Positions 18,127 to 26,776 of a stretch of DNA of 64,000 bases are shown here, piece by piece. Made by a program: the position numbers and the translations under genes. The DNA comes from Planctomycetota bacterium (GTDB taxonomy: Bacteria > Planctomycetota > Planctomycetia > Pirellulales > PALSA-1355): assembly GCA_003389325.1 (NCBI GenBank), contig QQVE01000028.1, positions 1-64,000 of the forward strand. Reading direction: 5' to 3'. The notes beneath the pieces were generated by a model. The model was not told the DNA's origin, did no database searches, and was given only the letters and a program-made list of their open reading frames with translations. Positions within the stretch are counted from its first letter, which is position 1; each line of letters begins with the position of its first letter.

Positions 18127-19295
18127 AGCGTCTCAATCCAGCGACCATCGCTGATGTTTGTTCGAGGATCGACGGGCTTGACCACGGTTTCTCCAGGCTT
18201 CAGGCCCTCAATGACTTCCAGCGCGTTTCGGCTGCGCAATCCGAGAGTGACGGGACGCCAGCGTGCCCGACCGTCGGCCTCCATGAAGACTCCAGGAACC
18301 CCTTCCTCGCGAACAACAAACTCAGGTGGAACCAACGTCACATCGGTCTTCTTGGACGTTTCGATGTATACCTCGGCCCGTTGCCCGACTGCCCAATTCT
18401 CAGGCAATTCCAGAACCCGCACATCAACGATGAATTCACGGGTTTCCCGGTCCGCCTCTCTACCCAATCGGGTCACGGTCCCCGAAAACGACCGTTCCGG
18501 GTCTGATCGGAACACGACTTTGGCAGGTCTGCCGACTTCCAGCTTCCCCATTTCGGTTTCGTCTACCCAGGCACTGATCCAAAGTTCATCGGTGGAGATG
18601 AGGGTAAGAATCGCGCTGCCGGGAACCACAATGTCGCCCGGGTCACAGTGCCGTTGCACAATGAGGCCGTCGAAGGGAGCGTTGATCCTGGTATCTTGCA
18701 GTCGGGCTCGTTGGTATTCCCAGGTCTTCTCAGCGGCGATCAGTTCTTTCTGCGCTTCTGCGATGGCGGCTTCCGCACTAGAGAGTCCGGCGTTAGCGAC
18801 TGCCAGCGCTTCGGTCGCCTTGTCGCTCTCTTCTTGAGAGATCGCATTCTTGCCTACGAGCGCCTCCGCTCGGGCATAACTCCGCTTTGCTTGTACGGCG
18901 ACCGCTGTCGCTCGCTGTTTCTCTGTTCTGACCCGGATCACTGCAGCTTGCGCTGCTTCCAAGTTTGCCTGTGCGATAGCGACCTGCTGCCTAAGTTCTT
19001 CGTCGTCCAGTCGAACCAGCAGTTCTCCCTGGGAGACTCGATTTCCCTGGTCGGTCAGAATCTCCTCGATTCGGCTCGACATTTTAGGACTGACCGTCAC
19101 CTCGACACGGGCTTCCAGGGTGCCGGTTCCCATGACCTCGGCGACGATAGGGCCTCGTACGATTTCGTGGTGTTGAACGGTAATTGGAGACAGAATGAAC
19201 CAATAGACGATCCCGCCGGCCACGCCTACGACAGCGACGATCCGAATAAGCCGCCATCCCCAACGTCGGACGATTCCCCATCGTTCGTCCATCAT
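18123..19295 (-). CDS. HlyD/DevB-type membrane fusion protein
   Basis: 390 residues. An N-terminal anchor (IVAVVGVAGGIVYWFIL) precedes a lipoyl-like half (LEARVEVTVSPKMSSRIEEI...DQGNRVSQGELLVRLDD), a coiled-coil of about 100 residues rich in Ala, Glu and Gln, the second lipoyl half (DTRINAPFDGLIVQRHCDPGDIVVPG) and a C-terminal beta barrel. It is the adaptor of the exporter formed with the next two genes. A matching outer-membrane TolC gene is not in the window. Confidence 0.85.
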   Translation of the reverse strand: MMDERWGIVRRWGWRLIRIVAVVGVAGGIVYWFILSPITVQHHEIVRGPIVAEVMGTGTLEARVEVTVSPKMSSRIEEILTDQGNRVSQGELLVRLDDEELRQQVAIAQANLEAAQAAVIRVRTEKQRATAVAVQAKRSYARAEALVGKNAISQEESDKATEALAVANAGLSSAEAAIAEAQKELIAAEKTWEYQRARLQDTRINAPFDGLIVQRHCDPGDIVVPGSAILTLISTDELWISAWVDETEMGKLEVGRPAKVVFRSDPERSFSGTVTRLGREADRETREFIVDVRVLELPENWAVGQRAEVYIETSKKTDVTLVPPEFVVREEGVPGVFMEADGRARWRPVTLGLRSRNALEVIEGLKPGETVVKPVDPRTNISDGRWIETL

Positions 19296-19319
19296 TCACC
19301 TATCCCGATCAGTGTTTTG

Positions 19320-19407
19320 GCAGCAGAATGTTCAACAACCGCTCCCAATGTCTCCCCGCTTAGGGACGGTCCTGTCGCAGAATGCGCACTTCAAAGGTCT
19401 CGCCCAT
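19320..19407 (-). pseudogene. Remnant of an SdhB-like gene start (second copy)
   Basis: From the ATG at 19405-19407 the minus strand encodes METFEVRILRQDRP-like sequence, a stop, then AGRHWERLL. This parallels the start of the intact gene at 16079 (MTEFFEVRILRQEHPQAKRYWERF). The similarity also runs about 70 bases upstream of both starts. Both copies have the same orientation and flank the three-gene exporter operon, so a duplication or insertion event separated them. The rest of the 19296-19609 gap shows no gene. Confidence 0.7.
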
Positions 19408-19609
19408 TTACTTTCCTGACCCTGCGATTCTGATGCCTAGACGGCCAGCGCTGACGAGTCACTTCCTATTGACGCCGCAGGCCCCAGTCGAGACTTCGAA
19501 CCTATCGGAAGGAACTCGAATCGTTTCGCGTGCCCCCCTGTGCAACCTCGTGGCGGGTGGTTCCCCGCGTGGTGTCTTGTGCAATGTAAAGCAGTAGTTC
19601 TCCCGAAGA

Positions 19610-20629
19610 CTATGTGCGTAATGTGCGATGATGCTGACGATCGGCGAACATCCCCAGCTGTTCGGCGTAGTCGGCCCGTTCGTCTCCAGGTGCATCGGGG
19701 CCGGATCGAAAGCTGGCAAGGCCACGAACCTCCGACACGCTGTGAAAGTGTTTCGTAGCGATCCAGCTAGCCAATCCGTCCAGGAGCGTTGGCACGATGA
19801 CCGGTCCATGCTGGATCAATGCAGAAGCCAGCATTGCTACATCTGCGCCGGCAAGAATCGCGTACACCAGATCTTCAGCGGTGTGCACACCGCCTGTCAC
19901 CGCTAGCGAGCCCGATATTTGACCTCTGAGGATTCCCACCCACCGCAACGGCAGGCGCAGTTCGCTCGAACTGCTGAGTTCCAAATGGGGCTTGGCCTGA
20001 AGGGTTGCCGGATCGATCTCCGGATGAACGTAACGATTGAAAAGGACAAGGCCGTCCGCGCCGGCATCGATGAGGCGCCTGGCAAAGTTCGGGAGCGAAC
20101 TAAAATACGGCCCGAGCTTGATGGCTAGCGGAATCTGTAGTTCCTTGCGAACGGCCGATACGACGTCCAAATATCGTAGTTCGACATCCTCGCCGCTCAT
20201 CATCGGGTCTGTCGCGACGAAATAGATATTCAGTTCCAGGGCATCGGCACCAGCGTCCTGAATGACGCGAACGAAAGGAATCCAACCCTTTGAAAAACTT
20301 CCATTGACACTTGCAATGATAGGAATCGATAAGCACTGCTTGGCCAATTCGAGTTGGCGCAAGAAGGTGTCTGGGCTAGCGGCAAAGCTGCCGGTGTCGT
20401 GAAGTACCCGGCTCGATGACAAGCAATCGTCAGCGCCGGCTGCGGTGCGTCGACCGATCTGGCTATCCTCGATATGTTCGGCAAAGAGCGACGGGAGCAC
20501 GGCCGCTGAGACGCCCGCGGCGGCAAACTGCTCAACACGGTGAATCTCGGCCGTCAATGGTGATGCCGACATCACCACGGGGTTGCGGAGCGCCAAGCCT
20601 AGATAGGAGGTCGAGAGGTCAACATCCAC
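19610..20629 (-). CDS. Dihydroorotate dehydrogenase-like flavoprotein
   Basis: 339 residues. DLSTSYLGLALRNPVVMSASPLT is the opening of the dihydroorotate dehydrogenase-like family. Further on are IIASVNGSFS, the barrel strands ALELNIYF and LAIKLGPYFSSLPNFA, and SLAVTGGVHTAEDLVYAILAGADVAMLASALI with the FMN phosphate site. These DHOD-like proteins are distinct from the pyrimidine enzyme and often neighbour redox genes. The true substrate is unknown. The C-terminal 30 residues are extra and rich in Arg and Asp. Confidence 0.8.
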   Translation of the reverse strand: MDVDLSTSYLGLALRNPVVMSASPLTAEIHRVEQFAAAGVSAAVLPSLFAEHIEDSQIGRRTAAGADDCLSSSRVLHDTGSFAASPDTFLRQLELAKQCLSIPIIASVNGSFSKGWIPFVRVIQDAGADALELNIYFVATDPMMSGEDVELRYLDVVSAVRKELQIPLAIKLGPYFSSLPNFARRLIDAGADGLVLFNRYVHPEIDPATLQAKPHLELSSSSELRLPLRWVGILRGQISGSLAVTGGVHTAEDLVYAILAGADVAMLASALIQHGPVIVPTLLDGLASWIATKHFHSVSEVRGLASFRSGPDAPGDERADYAEQLGMFADRQHHRTLRT

Positions 20630-20743
20630 AGCATGGGTACCTCCGGGGACTGCCCGCGTTCGCGGTGCTATTGCAGGCTTGCCTCGAGCCGTAAGAAAAA
20701 CACATGGTTGATCTTCCTCAACAATTCTACGCGTGCTGACAAG

Positions 20744-21091
20744 CTATGGCGCCGTCGGCTTGTGATGAAGCAGGATTGTCACCAGCACCGAGCTATCTTT
20801 GACGGCGTCCAGTGCGTGAGGGGTTCCTCCATCTAGGAACAGCATATCACCCGCGGCCAAATCGCGATCTGTACCGCCGGCATCGAAGACGACTTGGCCT
20901 TCCAGGCATTGCACGGTGATTTCACCCGGAACCTGATGTCGAGCAATTCTCGTTCCGGCCGGAATCACCAGCCGCAAGACTTCCAGCGCATCGGTCTTGA
21001 TCAGCGTCGTCGTGACGCGTTCCTTCAGGCGTGTCTCCAACGGACGCACGTCAATCACTTCACCCGGTTTCGCGTGTGGAATCGCCATCAA
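20744..21091 (-). CDS. Small cupin protein, coupled to the NO reductase gene
   Basis: 115 residues forming one cupin barrel. Metal-binding-type motifs are RHQVPGEITVQCLEG and GDMLFLDGGTPHALDAV. The first His-x-H motif is reduced to a single His plus Glu, so metal binding is uncertain. The start overlaps the stop of the NO reductase gene by 4 bases (ATGA), so translation is coupled. Small cupins downstream of NO or nitrite reductase genes are common, but their role is undefined. Confidence 0.75.
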   Translation of the reverse strand: MMAIPHAKPGEVIDVRPLETRLKERVTTTLIKTDALEVLRLVIPAGTRIARHQVPGEITVQCLEGQVVFDAGGTDRDLAAGDMLFLDGGTPHALDAVKDSSVLVTILLHHKPTAP

Positions 21092-23310
21092 TCTGTCCTC
21101 CTAAACGAATGGCCTGTTTTTAGGCCCGCTACAAAGATTACCAAAGCGACGGCGCCAAGAAAGAATATGGTATCCCCTGGAACGCGCATCCAGCGCAGGT
21201 TTTGCATCAGAGGCGTCTGCAGGAATTCCGGACTGCGCGCGTACCAGTATCCGTGGTCCACCGAAGCCCAAGTCTGCATCAGGCCCACCGGTAGCAGGCT
21301 CAGCACACACATCACCATCAAGCCCCCGTTCAGTGACCAAAACGAGAACCGCAGCAACCCGTCTCTCCATTCGACTCCTGGAATCAAGACCCGCAGGCAG
21401 AGGAGCATCAAGCCGATGCCCAGCATGCCGTAGACGCCGAACAAGGCGGCGTGCCCGTGCAGCGGCGTCGTGTTCAGGCCCTGCATGTAATACAAGGCGA
21501 TGGGCGGATTGATCATAAAGCCGAACAACCCCGCGCCCACCATGTTCCAAAACGCCACGGCGATGAAGAAGTAGATGGGCCACTTGTAGCGCTTGACCCA
21601 GGGAGACGTTTCGGATCGTCGCAGGTCCTCGGTGGCGTCGAAGGCAACTAGAACCAGCGGCACGACCTCCAATGCACTAAACACCGACCCCCAGGCCAAG
21701 GCAACGCTTGGCGTTCCAGAAAAGTACAGGTGATGGCAGGTTCCAATGATTCCACCCGAGAGAAAAATCGTGGCCGACAGCAACGCCGCGGCGGCCGCGA
21801 CGCCCGGCCGGATCAGAGTCAGTCGCATAAAGACGAAGGCAATGACCGTAGTGGCGAAGACTTCGAAGAAACCCTCCACCCACAGATGCACGACCCACCA
21901 GCGCCAGTATTCGACTTCCGATAGGTGCGTATGCTGGCCCCACGTCAGTCCGGCGCCGTAAAAGAGCGCAATCGCGGTTGTGGCAACGGCCAGCAAGGCC
22001 ACGAGTTGCCTTTGCTCACCTTGCTGCTGTAGCGCTGGCTTGAGCACTCGGATCATCAAGAACAGCCACAACAACAGGCCGACAAACAGCGCCAACTGCC
22101 AAGCGCGGCCCAGGTCAACATACTCGTAGCCCTGATGGCCAAAATAAAACGACACAACATCGGAAAACTTGTTGTGAATGCTCAGCCACTCGCCGCTCAA
22201 GGAGCCGACTACAACGACAAGCAGCGCCAAGAACAGGACGTTAACTCCCAGGCGCTGCCACTTCGGCTCCTGCTCACTAACCAGGGGGCCGATGAACAGT
22301 CCTGCCGCCAACCAGGCCGTGGCGATCCAGAACAGACCGAGCTGAACGTGCCAGGTCCTCGTGACAGAGTAGGGCAGCCACTCGGAAAGCGGAAAGCCAT
22401 AGAATGCGTCTCCTTCGACGCCGTAGTGCGCCGTCACGACGCCCAGCAACATTTGCAGCAGGATCAGGGCTGACACGACCCAGAAGTACTTGATCGTGGC
22501 CCGTTGCGACGGTGTGGCCGCCCAGTTGCCTAGGGGATCGGTTTCGGGCGGGGCGGATTGGGGTTCTTCGGCGCGCCGCGAGGCATACCACCAGGCCATG
22601 GCCGAGATTCCAGCCAGCAACATGATGATGCTGACGCCGGTCCACACCACCGCTTCACCCGTCGGTCGATTGGCCACCAACGGCTCGTACGGCCAGTTGT
22701 TCGTGTAGCTGATCTGTTCGCCCGGCCGATTGGTCACGGCCGCCCATGACGACCAGAAGAAAAATGCCGACAATTGGCGCAAGCGGGACTCGTCGGTCAC
22801 TGCGCCGGCGGGGATCGCGTAGTCGGTCTCGCCCTGGGAGAATACCTCTGAGTAGTGGGCGACGTTCGCCTGAAATGCTTCAGCTCGGAGCGGACCAATC
22901 GTGATCGTCCGCGTTTCTGGATCATACGTATTGGCTCGCAACTCCTGGGCGAGCCGGCCGCTCAGTTGGGCTTGCCGCTCTTCGTCCAGTTGATCGTAGT
23001 CAGCGTCAAAGTCGTCTTTTGCCCAACGGTCGAGAATGAAAACCGCCTCGCGATGCAACCAATCTGCTGTCCAGTCTGGAGCGACATAACTGCCGTGGCC
23101 CCAGATAGAGCCAACTTCCATTCCGCCCAGTGATTGCCAAACGTTTTGGCCGGCCTGAATCTCCCCGTCGGCAATCACGACGGTGCCACCGGTGGTTACC
23201 ACCCGATCGGCAACTGGCGGTGCTTCGTCGTAGATGCGCGTTCCAATCCAGCTCAGCACGACGAACGAAGGAACCACAACCAACCCAAAGAAGATCCACA
23301 GTCGCTTCAT
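21088..23310 (-). CDS. norZ: Quinol-dependent nitric oxide reductase (qNOR)
   Basis: About 740 residues from MKRLWIFFGLVVVPSF, preceded by GAGGA. An upstream ATG at 23463 would add 51 residues without membrane character. The N-terminal extension has QAGQNVWQSLGGMEVGSIWGHG, typical of the quinol-oxidising fusion, followed by the catalytic bundle. Haem and Fe_B ligands are visible in WHVQLGLFW, HLWVEGFFE, GTCHHLYFSGTP and HGHAALFGVYG. It reduces two NO to N2O at the cytoplasmic membrane using quinol. The gene lies between DUF3365 and cupin genes, so NO detoxification is the likely role; no haem-copper nitrite reductase is in the window. Confidence 0.92.
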   Translation of the reverse strand: MKRLWIFFGLVVVPSFVVLSWIGTRIYDEAPPVADRVVTTGGTVVIADGEIQAGQNVWQSLGGMEVGSIWGHGSYVAPDWTADWLHREAVFILDRWAKDDFDADYDQLDEERQAQLSGRLAQELRANTYDPETRTITIGPLRAEAFQANVAHYSEVFSQGETDYAIPAGAVTDESRLRQLSAFFFWSSWAAVTNRPGEQISYTNNWPYEPLVANRPTGEAVVWTGVSIIMLLAGISAMAWWYASRRAEEPQSAPPETDPLGNWAATPSQRATIKYFWVVSALILLQMLLGVVTAHYGVEGDAFYGFPLSEWLPYSVTRTWHVQLGLFWIATAWLAAGLFIGPLVSEQEPKWQRLGVNVLFLALLVVVVGSLSGEWLSIHNKFSDVVSFYFGHQGYEYVDLGRAWQLALFVGLLLWLFLMIRVLKPALQQQGEQRQLVALLAVATTAIALFYGAGLTWGQHTHLSEVEYWRWWVVHLWVEGFFEVFATTVIAFVFMRLTLIRPGVAAAAALLSATIFLSGGIIGTCHHLYFSGTPSVALAWGSVFSALEVVPLVLVAFDATEDLRRSETSPWVKRYKWPIYFFIAVAFWNMVGAGLFGFMINPPIALYYMQGLNTTPLHGHAALFGVYGMLGIGLMLLCLRVLIPGVEWRDGLLRFSFWSLNGGLMVMCVLSLLPVGLMQTWASVDHGYWYARSPEFLQTPLMQNLRWMRVPGDTIFFLGAVALVIFVAGLKTGHSFRRTD

Positions 23311-23378
23311 GCTGGTCCTCGTTGATCGGACGACTCGGTTTTCGATTTCGCCGTTACAAATGGTTGTTCCACGGCATG

Positions 23379-23948
23379 TTAGTTCTTGAATGGAATCGCA
23401 ATGACGAGCCCCGCCACACGGCCCTCGGTGCTGGTCCGGCGTGGAGCATGGCATTTCAGGCACTGCGACGACAAGCGAATCGAGCCGGCATACCGGTACA
23501 CGTTGGTCTCGCTGGTTTCGAACTCCTGCTTGCCCGCCGCCAGCGCCTCGACCGCCTCACGTTCAAAGTCGGTTTGGGGCGAGTGATCGATGTTCATGGC
23601 GTCTGCGTTCACCGCTAACCAGCGCAATTGGACGTCGAATCTATCAGCCAGCTCTTTGAATACGTCTTCCAGAGATCGAGACGGAATCGCCAACCCTTCA
23701 TCATCGCGAAAGAAATCCCGGTGCATCACCTGCAATGCACCGTGCAGGGTTTCATGAAGGATCCGCGCGCGTCCTCGTGCTTCAGCAAGGGTTGCCGGCG
23801 CGTCATTTCGGTTCTCCGTAACGTCCTCACCGCGCTCGGCGGCATGGGCTCGTAGATCTTGGAAATGCCCGAAAGTGCCACATGTTGCCAGCGCGCCGGC
23901 CACGACAACAACCATCGACGGTAAGCTTCCATTCGCGTTTCGCCTCAT
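23379..23948 (-). CDS. Periplasmic monohaem protein (DUF3365/Tll0287-like)
   Basis: About 189 residues from MRRNANGSLPSM, with an N-terminal signal (VVVVAGALATCG). The C-terminal part has SSQCLKCHAPR, a single CxxCH c-haem site, within a DUF3365-type haem-sensor-like fold (ARILHETLHGALQVMHRDFFRDDEG, then DFEREAVEALAAG). It precedes the NO reductase gene by 69 bases on the same strand and may bind NO or act in redox sensing. A possible -24/-12 promoter lies about 37 bases upstream of the start. Confidence 0.75.
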   Translation of the reverse strand: MRRNANGSLPSMVVVVAGALATCGTFGHFQDLRAHAAERGEDVTENRNDAPATLAEARGRARILHETLHGALQVMHRDFFRDDEGLAIPSRSLEDVFKELADRFDVQLRWLAVNADAMNIDHSPQTDFEREAVEALAAGKQEFETSETNVYRYAGSIRLSSQCLKCHAPRRTSTEGRVAGLVIAIPFKN

Positions 23949-23982
23949 GTCTGACCCCCAACAGCCCACTAGATTCGCGGTG

Positions 23983-24002
23983 ATGCTTTCTTCGTGCCTT
24001 TC
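23983..24002 (-). promoter_or_regulatory. Candidate sigma-54 promoter for the DUF3365/NO reductase operon
   Basis: On the minus strand: AAGGCACGAAGAAAGCAT. GG and GC are exactly 10 bases apart; the -24 box GGCACG is perfect, and the -12 box AAGCA is a weak match to TTGCA. The distance to the ATG at 23948 leaves room for a leader. This is moderate evidence on its own and gains weight from the better sites elsewhere in the window. Confidence 0.35.
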
Positions 24003-24019
24003 GGACTATGCTAGGCGAG

Positions 24020-25354
24020 TCAGTCCGGTTCTGCCTGTGTAGCCGAATCTTTTGCCTCCCTCCAATAGTCAGGCAATTCCGGCTTTGTAGCTCTCAGAAT
24101 GTCGACGATCGCTTGTCGATCCTCATTGGAGAGGTGCGCGAACTGCACTTCATCTGACTGTTGAACGAGCACATCCCACAAGCGTTGCCAGACATAGTCC
24201 AGCATTTCGCGCGGCAGGGCGTCGAATGCCTGAGAATAGATCACGTAGCTGCACGGATACTTGAACAGTCGCTTTTCCAGGTCGAAATCGCGCAGTGAGC
24301 GGCCTTGACTATCATGCGGACCGAGCCCGGTAAACTTTTCGGCGTACCCCGAAGTGCCGCGGATCGCACCGGTCAGCTTCGCTTCATCCACAAACAGCAG
24401 GGCCTCAACGAGATCGTCACCGGCGCTTTGGATGCGGCGGCTCGTGCTATCGAAGCGATGCCCCGGCGGTTCGCCCAGCGCTCGGTTCATCTCCCGTTCG
24501 TAGAGGAGTGCTTGCCGGGCCGTGTAGTTGGCTTTTGTGATGCAGTTGTGCACGAGCGTCTGGTGTTCCAAAACCATTAGCGCGACGATATCGCTGTGAG
24601 GCGCCAAATACGTATCGAGCGACAGCCGGTCGCTCAGCTCTACGACGTTTTGTCCCTTTGTATTGTCGACGTCGCCCTCGACCTTCCGCCCGCGCACAAT
24701 CATATTGCCCAAATGACGCTGGTTGCCGTGAGTTCCGGTGACATACCAGCCGCCCCAGCGTTGTTCCAGCGGCGTGGTGTGGTCCACCGAATAGCTGCCC
24801 GCGGAGAAAATGGGTTGTCCGCTCGAATCGACAAACATCGAGCGTGCGAGATGGCCGGGCACTCCCTCGGTCCGCGAGGAGCTATGGCACAGCAGGCAGT
24901 TGTCGGTTTGCCGTGACAGCTGCACTTGACCCGTGTCCTTCTGATCGAGTGTGTAAAACACGGCCCCCAACTGCGGGTCGACCGCGGAGATCTCCAGCAC
25001 ATCGCCCGAGCGGCAATAGCCGACGTAAACGTCGTCGCTGAAGTAGATGGCCCGCGGAGTGCGGGGCGAAATGCGGTGCCTCTGCAGGCTGGTCTTGGAA
25101 AAAACCAGCATCTGCGACTCGATCGGCACATCGAGGGCTTCGAGCAATGCGGCCAAGTAGCCGACCCGCTGGTCGTACTCCAGTCGCGACTCACCAGCTG
25201 CAAGCTGCACGGCCAGTTTAGAGACGCGATTCTCAGGCGTACTTTGGCTGTATTGTATGGGTGGTTGTTCAATCTCGTCCGCGGCCCGGCAATGTGATTG
25301 CCCAACCAGGAGCACCGCCACCGTCACGATCGTTCCAGCGCCCACATATCGCAT
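24020..25354 (-). CDS. Periplasmic protein with one c-type haem site
   Basis: 444 residues. The signal peptide is GTIVTVAVLLVGQSHCRAADE, with cleavage likely after RAA. A single CLLCHSS c-haem site lies at about residues 150-155 in QTDNCLLCHSSSRTEGVPGH. The surrounding sequence (IYFSDDVYVGYCRSGDVLEISAVDPQLGAVFYTLDQ) recalls uncharacterised cytochrome-like proteins of planctomycetes and proteobacteria. It lies upstream of the DUF3365 gene on the same strand and is divergent from the Rrf2 regulator, with which it shares a 123-base promoter region. Its exact role is unknown. Confidence 0.7.
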   Translation of the reverse strand: MRYVGAGTIVTVAVLLVGQSHCRAADEIEQPPIQYSQSTPENRVSKLAVQLAAGESRLEYDQRVGYLAALLEALDVPIESQMLVFSKTSLQRHRISPRTPRAIYFSDDVYVGYCRSGDVLEISAVDPQLGAVFYTLDQKDTGQVQLSRQTDNCLLCHSSSRTEGVPGHLARSMFVDSSGQPIFSAGSYSVDHTTPLEQRWGGWYVTGTHGNQRHLGNMIVRGRKVEGDVDNTKGQNVVELSDRLSLDTYLAPHSDIVALMVLEHQTLVHNCITKANYTARQALLYEREMNRALGEPPGHRFDSTSRRIQSAGDDLVEALLFVDEAKLTGAIRGTSGYAEKFTGLGPHDSQGRSLRDFDLEKRLFKYPCSYVIYSQAFDALPREMLDYVWQRLWDVLVQQSDEVQFAHLSNEDRQAIVDILRATKPELPDYWREAKDSATQAEPD

Positions 25355-25427
25355 TGCCGCCTCGCACCTGGGTCAGTTCACGTTAAGCCGTAGCCACTGG
25401 CCGGCCTGTCTACGCCAACTTTATCCA

Positions 25428-25455
25428 TTGATTTCTACATGTCAAGGTGTAGAAT
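25428..25455 (+). promoter_or_regulatory. Rrf2 promoter with overlapping operator dyad
   Basis: TTGATT (25428-25433) and TAGAAT (25450-25455) form a -35/-10 pair with a 16-base spacer. A perfect inverted repeat, TTCTACA-N8-TGTAGAA (25433-25454), fills the spacer and overlaps both boxes. Binding of a dimeric regulator there would block RNA polymerase. The next gene encodes an Rrf2 protein, so autorepression is the simple reading. The divergent haem-protein gene might be controlled from the same site. Confidence 0.6.
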
Positions 25456-25477
25456 AGAGCACCGAAGGAGAAAACCC

Positions 25478-25900
25478 ATGTTGCCGAAGACTGCCGAATA
25501 CGCGCTCCGCGCCGCAGTTTGCTTAGGTCGCAGTTCCCCTCAGACGGAATCCGCGGATCAATTGGCTGAGGAAACGAAAGTTCCCAGGCGCTATCTGCAC
25601 AAGGTCTTGCAGGATCTCGTCCGAGCAAAACTGGTTCGGTCCCAATCGGGACCGGGCGGTGGGTATGCGCTGGCCAAGGCGCCCGAGAAAATCACGATTC
25701 TTGACGTGGTCAATGCAGTCGCGCCACTGGAACGCATTCGCCGCTGCCCTTTGGGATTGCGGAGCCATACGCGACTTTGCCCACTTCACGCCGAGCTCGA
25801 CCAGGTTTTTGCCTCGGCCGAAAAGGCGCTTTCGCGCGTAACGATTGCGCAACTGCTTCGTTCTACGAGTCCAATCGTACCGCTTTGCGAAGTGGGCTGA
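25478..25900 (+). CDS. Rrf2-family regulator, candidate NO or Fe-S sensor
   Basis: About 140 residues from [17 protein letters not shown], with GAAGGAG well placed upstream. The winged-helix part shows [42 protein letters not shown], characteristic of Rrf2 (IscR/NsrR). The sensor region [16 protein letters not shown] has two Cys ten residues apart plus His, in place of the three-Cys set of classic NsrR; the ligand set is therefore not certain. The neighbours (NnrS-like, RIC, NO reductase) point to nitrosative stress. It heads a rightward operon with the methyltransferase. Confidence 0.8.
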   Translation: MLPKTAEYALRAAVCLGRSSPQTESADQLAEETKVPRRYLHKVLQDLVRAKLVRSQSGPGGGYALAKAPEKITILDVVNAVAPLERIRRCPLGLRSHTRLCPLHAELDQVFASAEKALSRVTIAQLLRSTSPIVPLCEVG

Positions 25901-25943
25901 CGGCGCGGCGTTGACATTCGTGGCCAGGCACGGAGGAAAACTG

Positions 25944-26765
25944 ATGGAATCCTCAACTTCTGTTGCCGGTGAGGTGTTGCCACACGGCGAAGCCCCGGCC
26001 GACAAGATGCCCGGCCATTGGCTGTTGGCCAAGATGGGAAAACGTGTGTTGAGGCCCGGTGGGCGTGAGCTCACACGCCAACTACTCGCCGCGTTGGCCA
26101 TCGGCGAAGAGGATGATGTCGTTGAGTTCGCACCTGGACTAGGAGTCACTGCCCGCATGGCGCTATCGGGCAGACCACGCTCCTATGTCGCCGTGGAGCG
26201 GGATCGAGAAGCTGCGGCGACGGTCGAGGGATATCTCATGGGGCCATCTCAGCGATGTGTCGTTGCAAGCGCCGAAGACACTGGGCTGCCAAGTGCGTCG
26301 GCCAACGTAGTCTACGGCGAAGCGCTGCTCTCCATGCAGCCGGCCACAACAAAAACCCGGATCGTCGCGGAAGCTGCGCGACTACTCAGGCCGGGAGGAT
26401 ACTACGGTATCCACGAGTTGTGCTTGGTACCAGACGACTTGGATCAAGCCATCCGCGACAACATTCAAAGCGGCCTGTCGAGTGAGATTCACGTAGGGGT
26501 CCGCCCTCTAACGTCGAGCGAGTGGCGTGGTGTGTTGGAAACGGCCGGGCTGGCGACTGTCGCCGAACACACAGTGCCGATGCGGCTGCTAAACCCCGCG
26601 CGACTGGTGCGTGATGAAGGGCTTTTGCGCTCTCTTTTGTTTGCCTGGAACGTTGCTCGGCATCCTGTTGCCCGACGCCGCGTATGGAACATGCGAAAGG
26701 TATTTCACCGATACCGACACAACTTGGCAGCGATTGCACTCGTGGCCAGAAAACCGCTCATTTGA
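25944..26765 (+). CDS. Class I SAM-dependent methyltransferase
   Basis: About 273 residues from MESSTSVAGEVLPHG, preceded by GGAGGAAAACTG. The SAM-binding block is VVEFAPGLGVTARMAL, then YVAVERDREAAATV, VVASAEDTGLPSASANVVYGEALL and LLRPGGYYGIHEL, as in the methyltransferase-11 type. The substrate is unknown. It lies 43 bases behind the Rrf2 gene and 11 bases ahead of the NnrS-like gene, so it probably belongs to the nitrosative-stress operon. Confidence 0.8.
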   Translation: MESSTSVAGEVLPHGEAPADKMPGHWLLAKMGKRVLRPGGRELTRQLLAALAIGEEDDVVEFAPGLGVTARMALSGRPRSYVAVERDREAAATVEGYLMGPSQRCVVASAEDTGLPSASANVVYGEALLSMQPATTKTRIVAEAARLLRPGGYYGIHELCLVPDDLDQAIRDNIQSGLSSEIHVGVRPLTSSEWRGVLETAGLATVAEHTVPMRLLNPARLVRDEGLLRSLLFAWNVARHPVARRRVWNMRKVFHRYRHNLAAIALVARKPLI

Positions 26766-26776
26766 CGCGTGTGAAG

